A DNA stretch of 64,000 bases, from contig NZ_ASJA01000017.1 of assembly GCF_000412185.1 (NCBI RefSeq), positions 1 through 64,000 of the forward strand. The letters run 5' to 3'. Below the pieces are notes generated by a model, which ran no database searches, was not told the origin of the DNA, and worked only from the letters and a program-made list of their open reading frames with translations. This DNA comes from Euryhalocaulis caribicus (GTDB lineage: Bacteria; Pseudomonadota; Alphaproteobacteria; Caulobacterales; Maricaulaceae). The position numbers were made by a program, and so were the translations under genes. This document shows positions 28,846 to 38,143 of the stretch, in pieces; the first letter of the stretch is position 1, and the number at the start of each line of letters is the position of its first letter.

Positions 28846-30368
28846 AGCGCTTCCCGGCCGCCGAACTTGCGGTAGGCCTCGATAAATTCGCCCATGTGCT
28901 TCTCGTAGCGCCGCCAGCTGCCGATCGACTTGGTCGAGATCGGCTCCCGCACGGACTCCACCGACGCCGTCGCCACCGGGCCGTCCTGCTGGTGGAAGGT
29001 TTCCTCCACAGCTTCGTGCGGCAGGCCGCAATGCTCCAGAATCCTGTCTGTCCACTCGCCCGGATTGGCGGCGAGGTCTTCGTATCTGACGTTCAGGATC
29101 CGCTCCGGCGCGATGGCGCTGAAATGATCCTCGAACCGCTCCACCTCCACGATGCGGGAGGCGATATGCTCCATGTTCCAGCTCCAGTCCTGCTGGAACA
29201 GGCGGCGCTGGAAGATCGACCAGGCGACATCGCGCGGATCGCGTCGCGTCCAGATGACCGGCGCGTTCTCGTACAGGGCCAGTATGAAACCCATGCGGAA
29301 CGGAACGAAGATCGCCTTGTCCACGACCTTGCCTTCCGAACCGAAGCGTTCGGTCAGCAGGCGCAGGTGGAAATCGCCCAGCGCGCGCCATGAAGAATGA
29401 TCGCCCGAAGGGGTGGGTTGCTCGGTCGGGGCGACCTGATCCGGGGCGCGGCCCTCGATCGGGTAGCCGGCCACGCGCAGCGCGCCCAGCTCGCCCCCGC
29501 CCGCAACCCCGCTATGGGCCGAGAGAAGGCGCTCCAGCAGCGTCGTGCCCGAGCGCGCGGTCCCCGCAACGAAAATCGGGCGCGTGCTGTCGTGACGCCC
29601 CTGCTCCGCCCCTTTCGCCATGGCTTCGGCGGAATGCGCCTGCCGCGACGCGTCCGCGAACTGGCGCACCCGGGCGGGATCGTAATTGCCGGTGGAGGCG
29701 AACAGACGGTTGGCCTTCGAGAAGTGCTCGAACGATGAATCCGTGTCTCCGGCGCGGTCATTCATCACGCCGAGCGCGAATTCAAAAAGCGCCGTCTGCT
29801 TGGGATCGGAATCGCCGGCGGCGCGGTAGACGTCCATGAAGCGGTCGAACCGGGCGCCTTCATCCTTCGACAGGCCCTTGAGCACGGCCAGCTGATACCA
29901 GCTTTCCGCCGAATTCGGCTCCAGCTCCAGGATTTCCTCGTGCTTGGCGCGCGCCTCGTCGAACCGGCCCAGATGGGCCAGCGCCACGGCGGCGCGCAGC
30001 TTCAGCTTGGCGTAGCCCGGATTCTGCTTTTCAAGCCGGGTCAGGACTTCCAGGGCCTTCTCGTCGCGGCCGAATTCGATCAGGTAATGGGAGAGCTGAT
30101 AGACCCGGTTGAGATCGCGCGGATCCTCTTCCTGACTTTTCATCGCGCACTGAACAGCGGCGCCGGAATCGCGAAGGTCCCCGGCCAGATGCGCCAGCGG
30201 CCCCCACGCCCCCTTGCGGATGGCTTCGGGCTGCTCCAGCGCCCGGCGGATGATCTGAACCGCCTGCGCCGGTTCGCCGTTCTTCACGGCGGCCTGCGCC
30301 CCCTTGACGGCGGGCACCTTGCCGCCGCGCTCCTGATTGCCGTTCGCGCCTGCCTGCTTGTTGCTCAT
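28842..30368 (-). CDS. TPR-sulfotransferase paralogue 5
   Basis: The 508-residue paralogue is separated from the other four by hemF and the permease gene. Residues 1-25 are a polar tail rich in Gly, Asn and Gln; TPR-like helices follow at about 28-245; the sulfotransferase domain has loop GTARSGTTL (about 269-277), candidate Glu293 in GGGEL and WTRRDPRDVAWS. The ending VREPISTKSIGSWRRYEKHMGEFIEAY agrees with paralogues 1 and 2. A GGGGGAAG ribosome site precedes the ATG. It has its own transcription unit, opposite argD across a 202-base gap. Confidence 0.87.
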   Translation of the reverse strand: MSNKQAGANGNQERGGKVPAVKGAQAAVKNGEPAQAVQIIRRALEQPEAIRKGAWGPLAHLAGDLRDSGAAVQCAMKSQEEDPRDLNRVYQLSHYLIEFGRDEKALEVLTRLEKQNPGYAKLKLRAAVALAHLGRFDEARAKHEEILELEPNSAESWYQLAVLKGLSKDEGARFDRFMDVYRAAGDSDPKQTALFEFALGVMNDRAGDTDSSFEHFSKANRLFASTGNYDPARVRQFADASRQAHSAEAMAKGAEQGRHDSTRPIFVAGTARSGTTLLERLLSAHSGVAGGGELGALRVAGYPIEGRAPDQVAPTEQPTPSGDHSSWRALGDFHLRLLTERFGSEGKVVDKAIFVPFRMGFILALYENAPVIWTRRDPRDVAWSIFQRRLFQQDWSWNMEHIASRIVEVERFEDHFSAIAPERILNVRYEDLAANPGEWTDRILEHCGLPHEAVEETFHQQDGPVATASVESVREPISTKSIGSWRRYEKHMGEFIEAYRKFGGREAL

Positions 30369-30570
30369 TATCTTACGTCTTCCCCCGGGAGTTCGCGGCC
30401 CGCCTTTGGCCTGTCGCCGCGTCGTTTGCGCGCCTTCTTAATCGTCTTGCAGGCGCCTTGTCATCCCGCGAGGCTGCGCGATGGCCGCGCGATGGCCGCA
30501 GAGACGATCTTGACCCGCCGATAAGAGCGTGGTGAGGCTCGCCGCGATCTAACGCACATGGAGACGCTTC

Positions 30571-31773
30571 ATGCCCGCCCCCCTTATGGACACCTATGCC
30601 CCGCCGCCCGTCGTTTTCGATCACGGCAAGGGGGTCTATCTCTACAGCGACGATAACGAGGAATATCTCGACTTCATCGCCGGCATCTCGGTGAACGCGC
30701 TGGGCCACGCCCATCCTAAAGCTGTCGAGGCGCTGACGGCGCAGGCCGGCAAGCTGTGGCACCTCTCCAACATGTTCCGCGTGCCGGGGCAGGTTGAACT
30801 GGCGAACAAATACATCAAGGCGACCGGCTGGGCCGAGCGCGTCTTCTTCACCAATTCGGGAACCGAGGCGATTGAATGCGCGCTGAAAACGGCGCGCAAA
30901 TACCAGTTCGTGAACGGCCATCCCGAGCGTTACCGGATCATCAGCTTCACCGGCGCTTTCCATGGCCGCACCTATGGCGCGATCAATGCCGGCGGCAACC
31001 CGAAATATCTCGAAGGCTTCGGCCCCGCCATGCCCGGTTTCGATCAGGTCGAATTTGGCGATCTGGAGGCTGTGAAAGCAGCGATTTCCGATGAAACCGC
31101 GGCGATCATCGTTGAGCCTGTGCAGGGCGAAGGCGGCGTTCGCGCCCTGCCCGAGGAATTCCTGCGCGCCCTGCGCGATCTCTGCGACGAACACGGCCTG
31201 ATGCTGATCTATGACGAGGTGCAATGCGGCGCCGGGCGCACCGGCAAGCTGTTCGCCTATGAATGGGCCGGCGCGGACGATGCGCGGCCGGACATCATGG
31301 CGGTGGCCAAGGGCGTGGGCGGCGGTTTCCCGATGGGCGCCTGCCTTGCGACCGACGCCGCGGCGGCCGGGATGCAGATCGGCTCCCACGGCTCCACCTT
31401 CGGCGGCAATCCGCTGGCCATGGCGGTCGGCAACGTGGTCATCGACGAGCTGACCAAGGACGGCTTCATGGACCACGTCGTGAAGGTGTCCAACTTCCTG
31501 CGCCAGCAGGTGGCCGGGCTGGCCGATGAATATTCCGACCTGGTCGAGGACGTGCGCGGCAAGGGCCTGCTGATGGGCCTGAAGCTGAACGAGCGCGTGG
31601 TGAACAAGGACGTCGCCGCGCTGGCGCGTGATGAGAAGCTGCTGGTCGGCGCGGCCGGCGACAATGTGCTGCGCATGGCGCCGCCGCTGATCATCGAGGA
31701 AAAGCACGCCCGCGAAGCGGTCGAGAAACTGGACCGCGCGTTCGCCAAAGCGCGTGAGAAACTGTCGGACTGA
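30571..31773 (+). CDS. argD: Acetylornithine aminotransferase
   Basis: This PLP-dependent class III aminotransferase of 400 residues converts N-acetylglutamate semialdehyde to N-acetylornithine in arginine synthesis. The sequence shows [57 protein letters not shown], the cofactor segment [21 protein letters not shown] and the Schiff-base lysine in [22 protein letters not shown] precedes the ATG. The Hsp33 gene starts 5 bases after its stop. In this family acetylornithine and succinyldiaminopimelate roles can overlap. argF, commonly next to argD in alphaproteobacteria, is absent here. Confidence 0.92.
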   Translation: MPAPLMDTYAPPPVVFDHGKGVYLYSDDNEEYLDFIAGISVNALGHAHPKAVEALTAQAGKLWHLSNMFRVPGQVELANKYIKATGWAERVFFTNSGTEAIECALKTARKYQFVNGHPERYRIISFTGAFHGRTYGAINAGGNPKYLEGFGPAMPGFDQVEFGDLEAVKAAISDETAAIIVEPVQGEGGVRALPEEFLRALRDLCDEHGLMLIYDEVQCGAGRTGKLFAYEWAGADDARPDIMAVAKGVGGGFPMGACLATDAAAAGMQIGSHGSTFGGNPLAMAVGNVVIDELTKDGFMDHVVKVSNFLRQQVAGLADEYSDLVEDVRGKGLLMGLKLNERVVNKDVAALARDEKLLVGAAGDNVLRMAPPLIIEEKHAREAVEKLDRAFAKAREKLSD

Positions 31774-31778
31774 CCCGC

Positions 31779-32726
31779 ATGGATACGCCGCGTTCCAACA
31801 GCCCCGCCGGACTGGACGATCTGGCTGCGACCGACGACACCGTCGCGCCGTTCCAGATTGAAAAACAGCCCGTGCGCGGCCGCGTGGTCCGCATGGGCCC
31901 GGCGCTGGACCAGATTCTCACCGCCCACGACTACCCGGAGCCGGTCGCCCGGCTGCTGGGCGAGGCGGTGCTGATCACGGTTCTGATCGGCGCGTCGCTG
32001 AAATTCGACGGCCGGCTGATCCTGCAGGCCAGCGGCGACGGGCCGGTGTCCTTCCTGGTGGCGGATTACGCCACCAGCGGGGCCATCCGCGCCTATGTGA
32101 AGCTGGACCCCGAACGCGTGGACGCCGCCATCGAGGCGGCTCAGGAGGGGCTGGGCGCGCTTCTTGGCGAAGGCACGATGGCCATGACCATCGACCAGGG
32201 TCCGGACATGGACCGTTATCAGGGCGTTGTGCCGCTGGAAGGCGAGACGATCGCCGAAGCCGCCGAAGCCTATTTCGCCCAGTCGGAGCAGATTCCCACC
32301 CGCATCAAGTCCGCCATTGGCCGCTGGCAGGGCGGGGGCGAAGCCACGCACTGGCGCGGCGGCGCCATGATGATCCAGCAGATCGCCGCCGACGATGCGC
32401 GCGGCGACGCGGGCGAGGCGTGGAACACGGCCCGCGCCCTGTTCGACACCCTGGCCGATGACGAGCTGAGCGATCCGGAGCTTTCCGGCGGACGCGTGCT
32501 GTTCCGCCTGTTCCATGAAGACGGCGTGCGCCTGATGGATTCGCAAGCCATCCGGTTCGAGTGCCGCTGCTCCCGCGACAGCGTGCGCAATCTTCTGTCC
32601 AGCTTCTCCGAAGAGGAAATCGGGGAGATGGTGGAGGACGGCGCGGTCAGCGCGACCTGCGAATATTGCAATACGCAATACGCTTTCGACGCGGCGGAAC
32701 TGGCCCCCGGTCAGCCGCGCCAGTAG
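31779..32726 (+). CDS. hslO: Hsp33 redox-regulated chaperone
   Basis: Hsp33 is a holdase activated by oxidation of a zinc-binding cysteine cluster. The 315-residue protein has the N-terminal Hsp33 domain (RGRVVRMGPALDQILTAHDYPEPVARLLGEAV) and the C-terminal redox switch as two cysteine pairs, FECRCS and CEYC. It is coupled to argD. Its last 16 bases overlap the end of the convergent TrkH gene. Confidence 0.95.
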   Translation: MDTPRSNSPAGLDDLAATDDTVAPFQIEKQPVRGRVVRMGPALDQILTAHDYPEPVARLLGEAVLITVLIGASLKFDGRLILQASGDGPVSFLVADYATSGAIRAYVKLDPERVDAAIEAAQEGLGALLGEGTMAMTIDQGPDMDRYQGVVPLEGETIAEAAEAYFAQSEQIPTRIKSAIGRWQGGGEATHWRGGAMMIQQIAADDARGDAGEAWNTARALFDTLADDELSDPELSGGRVLFRLFHEDGVRLMDSQAIRFECRCSRDSVRNLLSSFSEEEIGEMVEDGAVSATCEYCNTQYAFDAAELAPGQPRQ

Positions 32727-34156
32727 GCGGGCGACAGCAGGACCAGCACGGTCACGACCTCCAGCCGGCCGACGAACATCCCCGCCGCCATGGCCCATTT
32801 CGCCGCGTCGGGAAGCGGCTGGAACGTGCCCGCCGGCCCGATGATCGTCCCCAGCCCCGGCCCGACATTGGCAACGCTGGTCGCCGCGCCCGACAGCGCG
32901 GTCACCAGGTCCAGCCCGATGGCGGACAGGAATATGGCCAGGGCGGCAAAGCACAGGAAAAACAGGAAGAAAAAGCTGAGGACCGAGAAGATCGTGTCCT
33001 CCGGCACCACGCGGCCATTATATTTCAGCCGCGCCACCACGTTGGGCCGCGCCATCTCCAGCACATAGGTTTTCAGCGCCAGAAAGGCGATCTGATAACG
33101 GAAGATCTTGATGCTGCAGGAGGTCGATCCCGCGCACCCGCCTATGAACATCAGGCAGAAAAAGAAGGCGTTCGCGAACCCGCCCCACAGCGCATAATCG
33201 GCCGTGGCGTAGCCGGTTCCGGTCATGATCGACACCGCGTTGAACGCGGCCAGGCGCACCCCGCGCACCGGCTGATGGATTTCCGCCAGCCACAGATAGA
33301 AGGTCAGAATCAGCGTGACGGTCAGGAAAATGCCCAGATAGACCCGCACCTGCGAGTCGGTCAGGAAGGCGTCGGGCCGCCCGCGCGCCGCCATCATGTA
33401 GAGCACGAACGGCACGCCGCCCGCGAACATGAAGATCGTCCCTACAATATCCGCCCCGCCGGTCATGAACGCGCCCATGGAGCGGTCGGAGGTGGAGAAC
33501 CCGCCCGTGGCGATGGTGGTCATGGCGTGGCACACCGCGTCGAACAGGCTCATGCCCGTCGCCCAGTAGGAAATGGCGCAGGCCATGGTCAGGGCGATAT
33601 AGATGCCGCCGATAAAGGCGGCGATCTGGGTGGCGCGGGGCAGGATCTTCTCCGACTTGTCGGAGGATTCGAGGCGGAACAGCTGCATCCCGCCGACCCG
33701 CAACATGGGCAGAACGGCCAGCGCGGTGACAATGATGCCGATGCCGCCCATCCATTGCAGGATGGACCGCCACAGCAGGACGCCCGGCGGCATGTCGTCC
33801 AGGCCGGTCAGAATCGTGGCCCCGGTGGTGGTCAGGCCCGATGTCGACTCAAAAAACGCATCGGTGACCGACAGGCCCAGATCGCTGATCACGAAGGGAA
33901 TGGCCCCGAACGCGGCCAGCAGGACCCAGGTCAGCGAGACCAGCAGGAAGGCGGTGCGCACAGTCAGGCGCTTGCCATGCCCCCAATTGGCCAGCGCCAG
34001 CCCGCCGCCCAGGAACATCGAAAGCCCGCCGCCCGTCGCAAAGGCGCGCCAGTCCTTCGACCCGGCGATCAGGTCGGCCAGCATCGGCAGCATCATCGCC
34101 GCGCCCAGCCCGGACAGCAGCACGCCGATCACCAGCATAACGGGCCGTACATCCAT
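32711..34156 (-). CDS. TrkH-family potassium transporter subunit
   Basis: A polytopic protein of 481 residues from the ATG at 34156 belongs to the TrkH/KtrB superfamily. Selectivity-loop signatures are visible, such as FESTSGLTTTGATIL, CHAMTTIATGGFSTSD and a later SIMTGTGYATADY, together with CAGSTSCSIKIFRYQI near the C-terminus. It moves K+ through the inner membrane with a TrkA partner that is not in this window. A GTG 10 codons upstream (34186) is an alternative start; the ATG fits the family N-terminus better. Confidence 0.92.
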   Translation of the reverse strand: MDVRPVMLVIGVLLSGLGAAMMLPMLADLIAGSKDWRAFATGGGLSMFLGGGLALANWGHGKRLTVRTAFLLVSLTWVLLAAFGAIPFVISDLGLSVTDAFFESTSGLTTTGATILTGLDDMPPGVLLWRSILQWMGGIGIIVTALAVLPMLRVGGMQLFRLESSDKSEKILPRATQIAAFIGGIYIALTMACAISYWATGMSLFDAVCHAMTTIATGGFSTSDRSMGAFMTGGADIVGTIFMFAGGVPFVLYMMAARGRPDAFLTDSQVRVYLGIFLTVTLILTFYLWLAEIHQPVRGVRLAAFNAVSIMTGTGYATADYALWGGFANAFFFCLMFIGGCAGSTSCSIKIFRYQIAFLALKTYVLEMARPNVVARLKYNGRVVPEDTIFSVLSFFFLFFLCFAALAIFLSAIGLDLVTALSGAATSVANVGPGLGTIIGPAGTFQPLPDAAKWAMAAGMFVGRLEVVTVLVLLSPAYWRG

Positions 34157-34272
34157 CACGTTGAGCTGGTTTCCCCCGAAAAACACGCGGCGCGCTTGAT
34201 CCCCCGCGCCGTTCGACCTTAAGCCTGTTCGACAACGCGCCCAAGCGCGAGTCGGGACAACAGCGCCATTTC

Positions 34273-35289
34273 ATGACAGGCATACTCCCCAGCCAGACCC
34301 TGGCCCAGATGATCGAAAGCGGCGCGCTTGCCGCCACAGACGGATTCGAGCCGGGCCAGATCCAGCCCGCCAGCCTTGATCTGCGGCTCGGGCGCACCGC
34401 CTACCGGCTGCGCGCCAGTTTCCTGCCCGGCGCGGGACGCACGGTGGAAGACCGCCTGAACGGCGACATCGTCATGCACCGGATCGACCTCAGCGAAGGC
34501 GCGGTTCTGGAGACGGGCTGCGTCTATCTTGTCCCGCTGGCCGAGCGTCTGGCCCTTCCGGAAGACGTCTCCGGCGCGGCCAACCCGAAAAGCTCCACCG
34601 GCCGTATCGACGTGTTCACGCGCGTCATCACAGACGGCGCGCAGGCCTTCGACGCCGCGCCAGCCGGCTATCAAGGCCCGCTCTATCTGGAAATCAGCCC
34701 GCGCACCTTCTCTGTCCTGGTGCGGCCGGGCGCGCGTCTGGCGCAGATCCGCCTGCGCCGCGGAAGCCCGGCGCCGCTGAAGGAAATCACCTTGGGCGTG
34801 GACCTGACGGGCGGCGAGTCCGGAGTCATCGGCTATCGCGCGCGCCGCCATTCCGGCCTGATTGATCTTGAGAATCTGGGCGGTCACGATCCCGCCGATT
34901 TCTGGGAGCCGGTGCCAGCGCGCGGCGGACGCATGGTTCTGGATCCGGACGAATTCTATATTCTCGCCTCCGCCGAAAGCGCCTCCGTCGCGCCGGATGA
35001 GGCGGCGGAAATGGCCCCCATCGCCACCGAGATCGGCGAATTCCGCGCCCATTACGCCGGCTTCTTCGACCCCGGCTTCGGCTGGGAATCCGCCGGCGGC
35101 GCAGGCTCCCGCGCCGTGCTGGAGGTGCGCGGCCGCGATGTGCCCTTCATGCTTGAGCACGGACAGGCCGCCGCCCGCCTTGTCTATGAATCGCTGGAAG
35201 CCCCGGCGGACGCCGTCTACGGCGCCAGCGGCTCCCACTACCAGGCCCAGGGCCTGAAACTCTCGAAACATTTCGGCGGGTGGGGCTAG
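34273..35289 (+). CDS. dcd: dCTP deaminase (long alphaproteobacterial form)
   Basis: The 338-residue protein matches the long 2'-deoxycytidine 5'-triphosphate deaminase group and appears to hold two related dUTPase-fold halves. Motifs include GFEPGQIQPASLDLRLG, the active-site-like AANPKSSTGRIDVFTRV in the first half and EIGEFRAHYAGFFDPGFGW in the second. The enzyme makes dUTP for thymidylate synthesis. It stands alone between TrkH (divergent) and the desaturase (convergent, 12-base gap). Confidence 0.9.
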   Translation: MTGILPSQTLAQMIESGALAATDGFEPGQIQPASLDLRLGRTAYRLRASFLPGAGRTVEDRLNGDIVMHRIDLSEGAVLETGCVYLVPLAERLALPEDVSGAANPKSSTGRIDVFTRVITDGAQAFDAAPAGYQGPLYLEISPRTFSVLVRPGARLAQIRLRRGSPAPLKEITLGVDLTGGESGVIGYRARRHSGLIDLENLGGHDPADFWEPVPARGGRMVLDPDEFYILASAESASVAPDEAAEMAPIATEIGEFRAHYAGFFDPGFGWESAGGAGSRAVLEVRGRDVPFMLEHGQAAARLVYESLEAPADAVYGASGSHYQAQGLKLSKHFGGWG

Positions 35290-35301
35290 ACGGGGACGCC
35301 T

Positions 35302-36252
35302 TCAGGCCCCGGGCCGGGCAATATTTTCCATCGCCAGCGTAACGCCCGCGGGCGACAAGCCTTTCCGCGCAGGAAGCGTCTCGGGCGTCTGGATATCCCA
35401 GACCAGACCCATGCGCTCCAGCAACTGGATGAACCGCCAGCCGGGGTCGCTCTGTCCGGGATAGTGGCCGTGGCGGGCCGAACCCGGGAATGCATGATGA
35501 TTGTTGTGCCAGGCCTCGCCCATCGTCACGAACCCGGCGACCGGCACGTCATGCGCCTGAACGCCCGCCCCGTCGACCAGCCAGGATTGCGGGCCCTCCC
35601 GCTGGGCGTAACGCCCGATCAGCCAGTGCATGGTCACGCTCAGGCTGACCCGTACGAAAACGCCCCACACAACCCATGCGAAACCGCCCATGAGGAACAG
35701 GACCGCCGCCAACACGCCCTGTTGCAGCATCCAGGTCCGCTCGAGGAAGCGGTAAAAGCGGTCTCCCGTCACCGTCTCGCCGGGATCGAAGCGCGGCGGA
35801 TGATAAAGCTCCAGCCGGCAGTGCAGGTTCATCCATGCATCGCGCCAGAACCCGGCCCGGTGAGAATAGAAATCGTGGCAGTCCGGCTGGCGCTGCGCCC
35901 AGTCGCGCATGTCATGCGTGCGGATCATCCAGAACGGACCGCCCATCCCCACCATCGCGCCAAACCACACCAGAACATGTTCGGTCGGTTTCGAGCATTT
36001 GAAACTGCGGTGAATCAGCAGTCGGTGATAGCCGACCGAATGACCCGCGCAGAGCGTCAGCGCGGTCAGCCCGAGAAAAACAAGGAAAGCGTCCAGCGTG
36101 AAAAAGAGCGGCCCGAGAAACGCGGCCCCCGCCAGCATGGCACCGTTCCAGATCGAATAGGCGGGGCTCCACCTGATCCGTCCCCTGACGGCGTCCGCCG
36201 CCTGTGTCTGGTGGATGGAATTGACCTTGTAGGGATCGCGTTCTTCCGACAC
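35302..36252 (-). CDS. Fatty acid desaturase (acyl-CoA delta-9 type)
   Basis: The 316-residue membrane di-iron enzyme has histidine boxes HSVGYH (71-76) with His81, HDMRDW (about 113-118) and HNNHH (249-253), in the order and spacing of stearoyl-CoA-type desaturases, and hydrophobic pairs at about 35-65 and 175-210. It introduces a double bond into saturated acyl chains using O2 and would control membrane fluidity. The GTG start is supported by GGAGG five bases upstream. The divergent ArsR-type gene across an AT-rich 118-base gap is the obvious candidate regulator. Confidence 0.92.
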   Translation of the reverse strand: MSEERDPYKVNSIHQTQAADAVRGRIRWSPAYSIWNGAMLAGAAFLGPLFFTLDAFLVFLGLTALTLCAGHSVGYHRLLIHRSFKCSKPTEHVLVWFGAMVGMGGPFWMIRTHDMRDWAQRQPDCHDFYSHRAGFWRDAWMNLHCRLELYHPPRFDPGETVTGDRFYRFLERTWMLQQGVLAAVLFLMGGFAWVVWGVFVRVSLSVTMHWLIGRYAQREGPQSWLVDGAGVQAHDVPVAGFVTMGEAWHNNHHAFPGSARHGHYPGQSDPGWRFIQLLERMGLVWDIQTPETLPARKGLSPAGVTLAMENIARPGA

Positions 36253-36267
36253 CGCCGCCTCCAGGCA

Positions 36268-36273
36268 ATTATA
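36268..36273 (-). promoter_or_regulatory. Desaturase -10 box candidate
   Basis: A perfect TATAAT on the minus strand, 16 bases ahead of the GTG start; I see no clear -35 element. Confidence 0.4.
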
Positions 36274-36316
36274 TATTTAAGTAATCCCTTATTTCCTTAA
36301 TCGCTGAAAGTCAATC

Positions 36317-36336
36317 ATTTAACTTATTTCTTAAAT
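36317..36336. promoter_or_regulatory. Candidate ArsR-type operator
   Basis: ATTTAA - 8 bases - TTAAAT inverted repeat. It overlaps the likely -35 box (TTAACT, 36319-36324) of a promoter whose -10 is TATGAT at 36342-36347 (17-base spacer), consistent with autorepression of the regulator gene. A related AT-rich TTAAG...CTTAA arrangement lies at 36277-36300, nearer the desaturase. Confidence 0.5.
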
Positions 36337-36370
36337 CTCTATATGATCGTCGAATGATGGAGATTCGTTG

Positions 36371-36685
36371 ATGCAGCGCGTGTTTGAAGCCCTGGCGTCG
36401 CAAGTGCGCCGCAAAATTCTGGCCTATCTGTCGGAGTCGGAACTGACCGCCGGCGAAATCGCGGAGCGTTTCGAAATTTCCAAACCCGCCGTGTCCCAGC
36501 ATCTCGGCATTCTGGAGAATGCCGGTCTGGTCGAGCGGGAAAAACGCGGCCAGTTCGTTCACTACCGGATCGTGCAGGACAATCTGACCAATACGCTGAA
36601 CGATTATGTCCAGCAGGTCTGCCCGGTCAGCCGTCCCCTGCGCCGGGAGAGCGCGGAAATCGCCCGCAAAAAGGCGAAGCCCTAG
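36371..36685 (+). CDS. ArsR-family transcriptional regulator
   Basis: The 104-residue winged-helix protein opens [20 protein letters not shown], has the recognition helix region [21 protein letters not shown] and the wing [12 protein letters not shown]. The metal-binding ELCVCDL motif of classical ArsR/SmtB is absent, so it probably senses something other than a metal, for instance a lipid or redox cue. Divergent orientation suggests control of the fatty acid desaturase and of itself. A TTG one codon upstream could also initiate. The end overlaps the glmM stop by 4 bases. Confidence 0.88.
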   Translation: MQRVFEALASQVRRKILAYLSESELTAGEIAERFEISKPAVSQHLGILENAGLVEREKRGQFVHYRIVQDNLTNTLNDYVQQVCPVSRPLRRESAEIARKKAKP

Positions 36686-38028
36686 GCCGCCCGCCCCACC
36701 GTTTCGACCAGCGAGTCGACGATCTTCTCGACCTTCCGGGCGTCGTCGCCCTCGGCCATGATGCGGATCAGGGGCTCGGTGCCGGATTTTCGGATGACGA
36801 GGCGCCCTGAATCGCCCAGCTCGGCTTCGGCCTCGCGGATCGCCTCTTTCACTTCATCGGCCTCCAGCGGCGCGCCGGACTTATAGCGGACATTCTTCAG
36901 GATCTGAGGGGCCGGTTCGAACTGGCGCAGGATCTGGCTGGCCGGCTTGTCGGCCTCCACCATCGCGGCCAGCACCTGCAGCGCCGCCATCAGGCCATCG
37001 CCGGTCGTGGCGAAGTCCGACAACACAACATGGCCGGACTGCTCGCCGCCCAGATTGTAGCCGTCGGCGCGCATCTTCTCGACAACATAGCGGTCGCCGA
37101 CCTGCACGCGCTCGAGGGCGAGCCCGTCCTCTTTCAGGCAGCGCTCCAGCCCCAGATTGGACATGATGGTCGCCACGATGCCGGGCTTGGCGAGGCGCTC
37201 GCGCTTGTGCCAGGACCGCGCGATCAGGGCGAGGATCTGGTCGCCGTCGACGATCTCCCCGTGCTCGTCACAGACGATGATGCGGTCGGCGTCGCCATCC
37301 AGCGCCAGTCCGATATCGGCGCGCATTTCCTTGACCTTGGCGGCCATAGCGCCGGGATGGGTGGAGCCAACCTCGTCATTGATATTGAAACCGTTCGGGC
37401 TGACGCCGACCGAGATAACCTCCGCCCCCAGCTCCCAGAGCGCGGCCGGGGCGACCTTGTAGGCCGCGCCATTGGCGCAATCGACCACCACGCGAAGCCC
37501 GTTCAGGCGCAGGCGGCGCGGCAGGGTGGCTTTCACGATCTCCACATATCGCGCCTGCGCGTCATCCACGCGCTTGGCTCGGCCCAGCTTGTCGGCCGGG
37601 GCCAGCTCTTCCTCCAGCCCCCGGTCCATCAGGCTCTCGATTTCCAGCTCCGTGGAATCGTCCAGCTTGTAGGCGTCCGGCCCGAACAGCTTGATGCCAT
37701 TGTCGTGATAGGCGTTGTGCGAGGCGGAAATCATCACGCCGAGATCAGCGCGGAGCGAGCGCGTCATCATCGCAACGCCCGGCGTCGGCAGCGGACCGAA
37801 CTGGAAGACGTCCATCCCGACCGAGGTGAAACCCGCCACCAGCGCCGTCTCGATCATATAGCCGGAAAGACGCGTATCCTTGCCGATCACCACCGAATGG
37901 CGGCGGCCCGTATCGCGCCGGAAATAGCGCCCCGCCGCCTGGCCGAGGCGCAATGCGGTTTCCGCGGTCATTGGCGGCTTGTTGGTCAGGCCGCGCACGC
38001 CGTCGGTTCCGAAATAGCGTTTTTCCAT
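36682..38028 (-). CDS. glmM: Phosphoglucosamine mutase
   Basis: GlmM converts glucosamine-6-phosphate to glucosamine-1-phosphate for UDP-GlcNAc. From the ATG at 38028 ([13 protein letters not shown]) the protein has 448 residues; the phosphoserine is Ser103 in [20 protein letters not shown], the metal loop is [13 protein letters not shown] and the sugar-binding loop is [12 protein letters not shown], followed by [16 protein letters not shown] longer reading from 38085 has no family support. It is divergent from glmS, the preceding pathway step, across 115 bases. Confidence 0.97.
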   Translation of the reverse strand: MEKRYFGTDGVRGLTNKPPMTAETALRLGQAAGRYFRRDTGRRHSVVIGKDTRLSGYMIETALVAGFTSVGMDVFQFGPLPTPGVAMMTRSLRADLGVMISASHNAYHDNGIKLFGPDAYKLDDSTELEIESLMDRGLEEELAPADKLGRAKRVDDAQARYVEIVKATLPRRLRLNGLRVVVDCANGAAYKVAPAALWELGAEVISVGVSPNGFNINDEVGSTHPGAMAAKVKEMRADIGLALDGDADRIIVCDEHGEIVDGDQILALIARSWHKRERLAKPGIVATIMSNLGLERCLKEDGLALERVQVGDRYVVEKMRADGYNLGGEQSGHVVLSDFATTGDGLMAALQVLAAMVEADKPASQILRQFEPAPQILKNVRYKSGAPLEADEVKEAIREAEAELGDSGRLVIRKSGTEPLIRIMAEGDDARKVEKIVDSLVETVGRAA

Positions 38029-38143
38029 TCTGGCGCCTCTTTTTTCGCCGTAATTCAATTGCAGGCAACATGACTCGGTCGCCATTTACCTTTGCCGGGT
38101 TATAGCGTCCATGACCTGACGAATCGCTAAAGGGATCAGTTCA

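Noticed and set aside
32561-34222. Plus-strand frame opposite the TrkH gene
   Set aside because: Extremely rich in Arg, Gln, Asp and His without hydrophobic core; antisense shadow of a membrane protein.
38029-38143. Riboswitch or ribozyme ahead of glmS
   Set aside because: Only 115 bases separate glmM and glmS, with no ribozyme-like core; glmS ribozymes are mainly known from Gram-positive bacteria.
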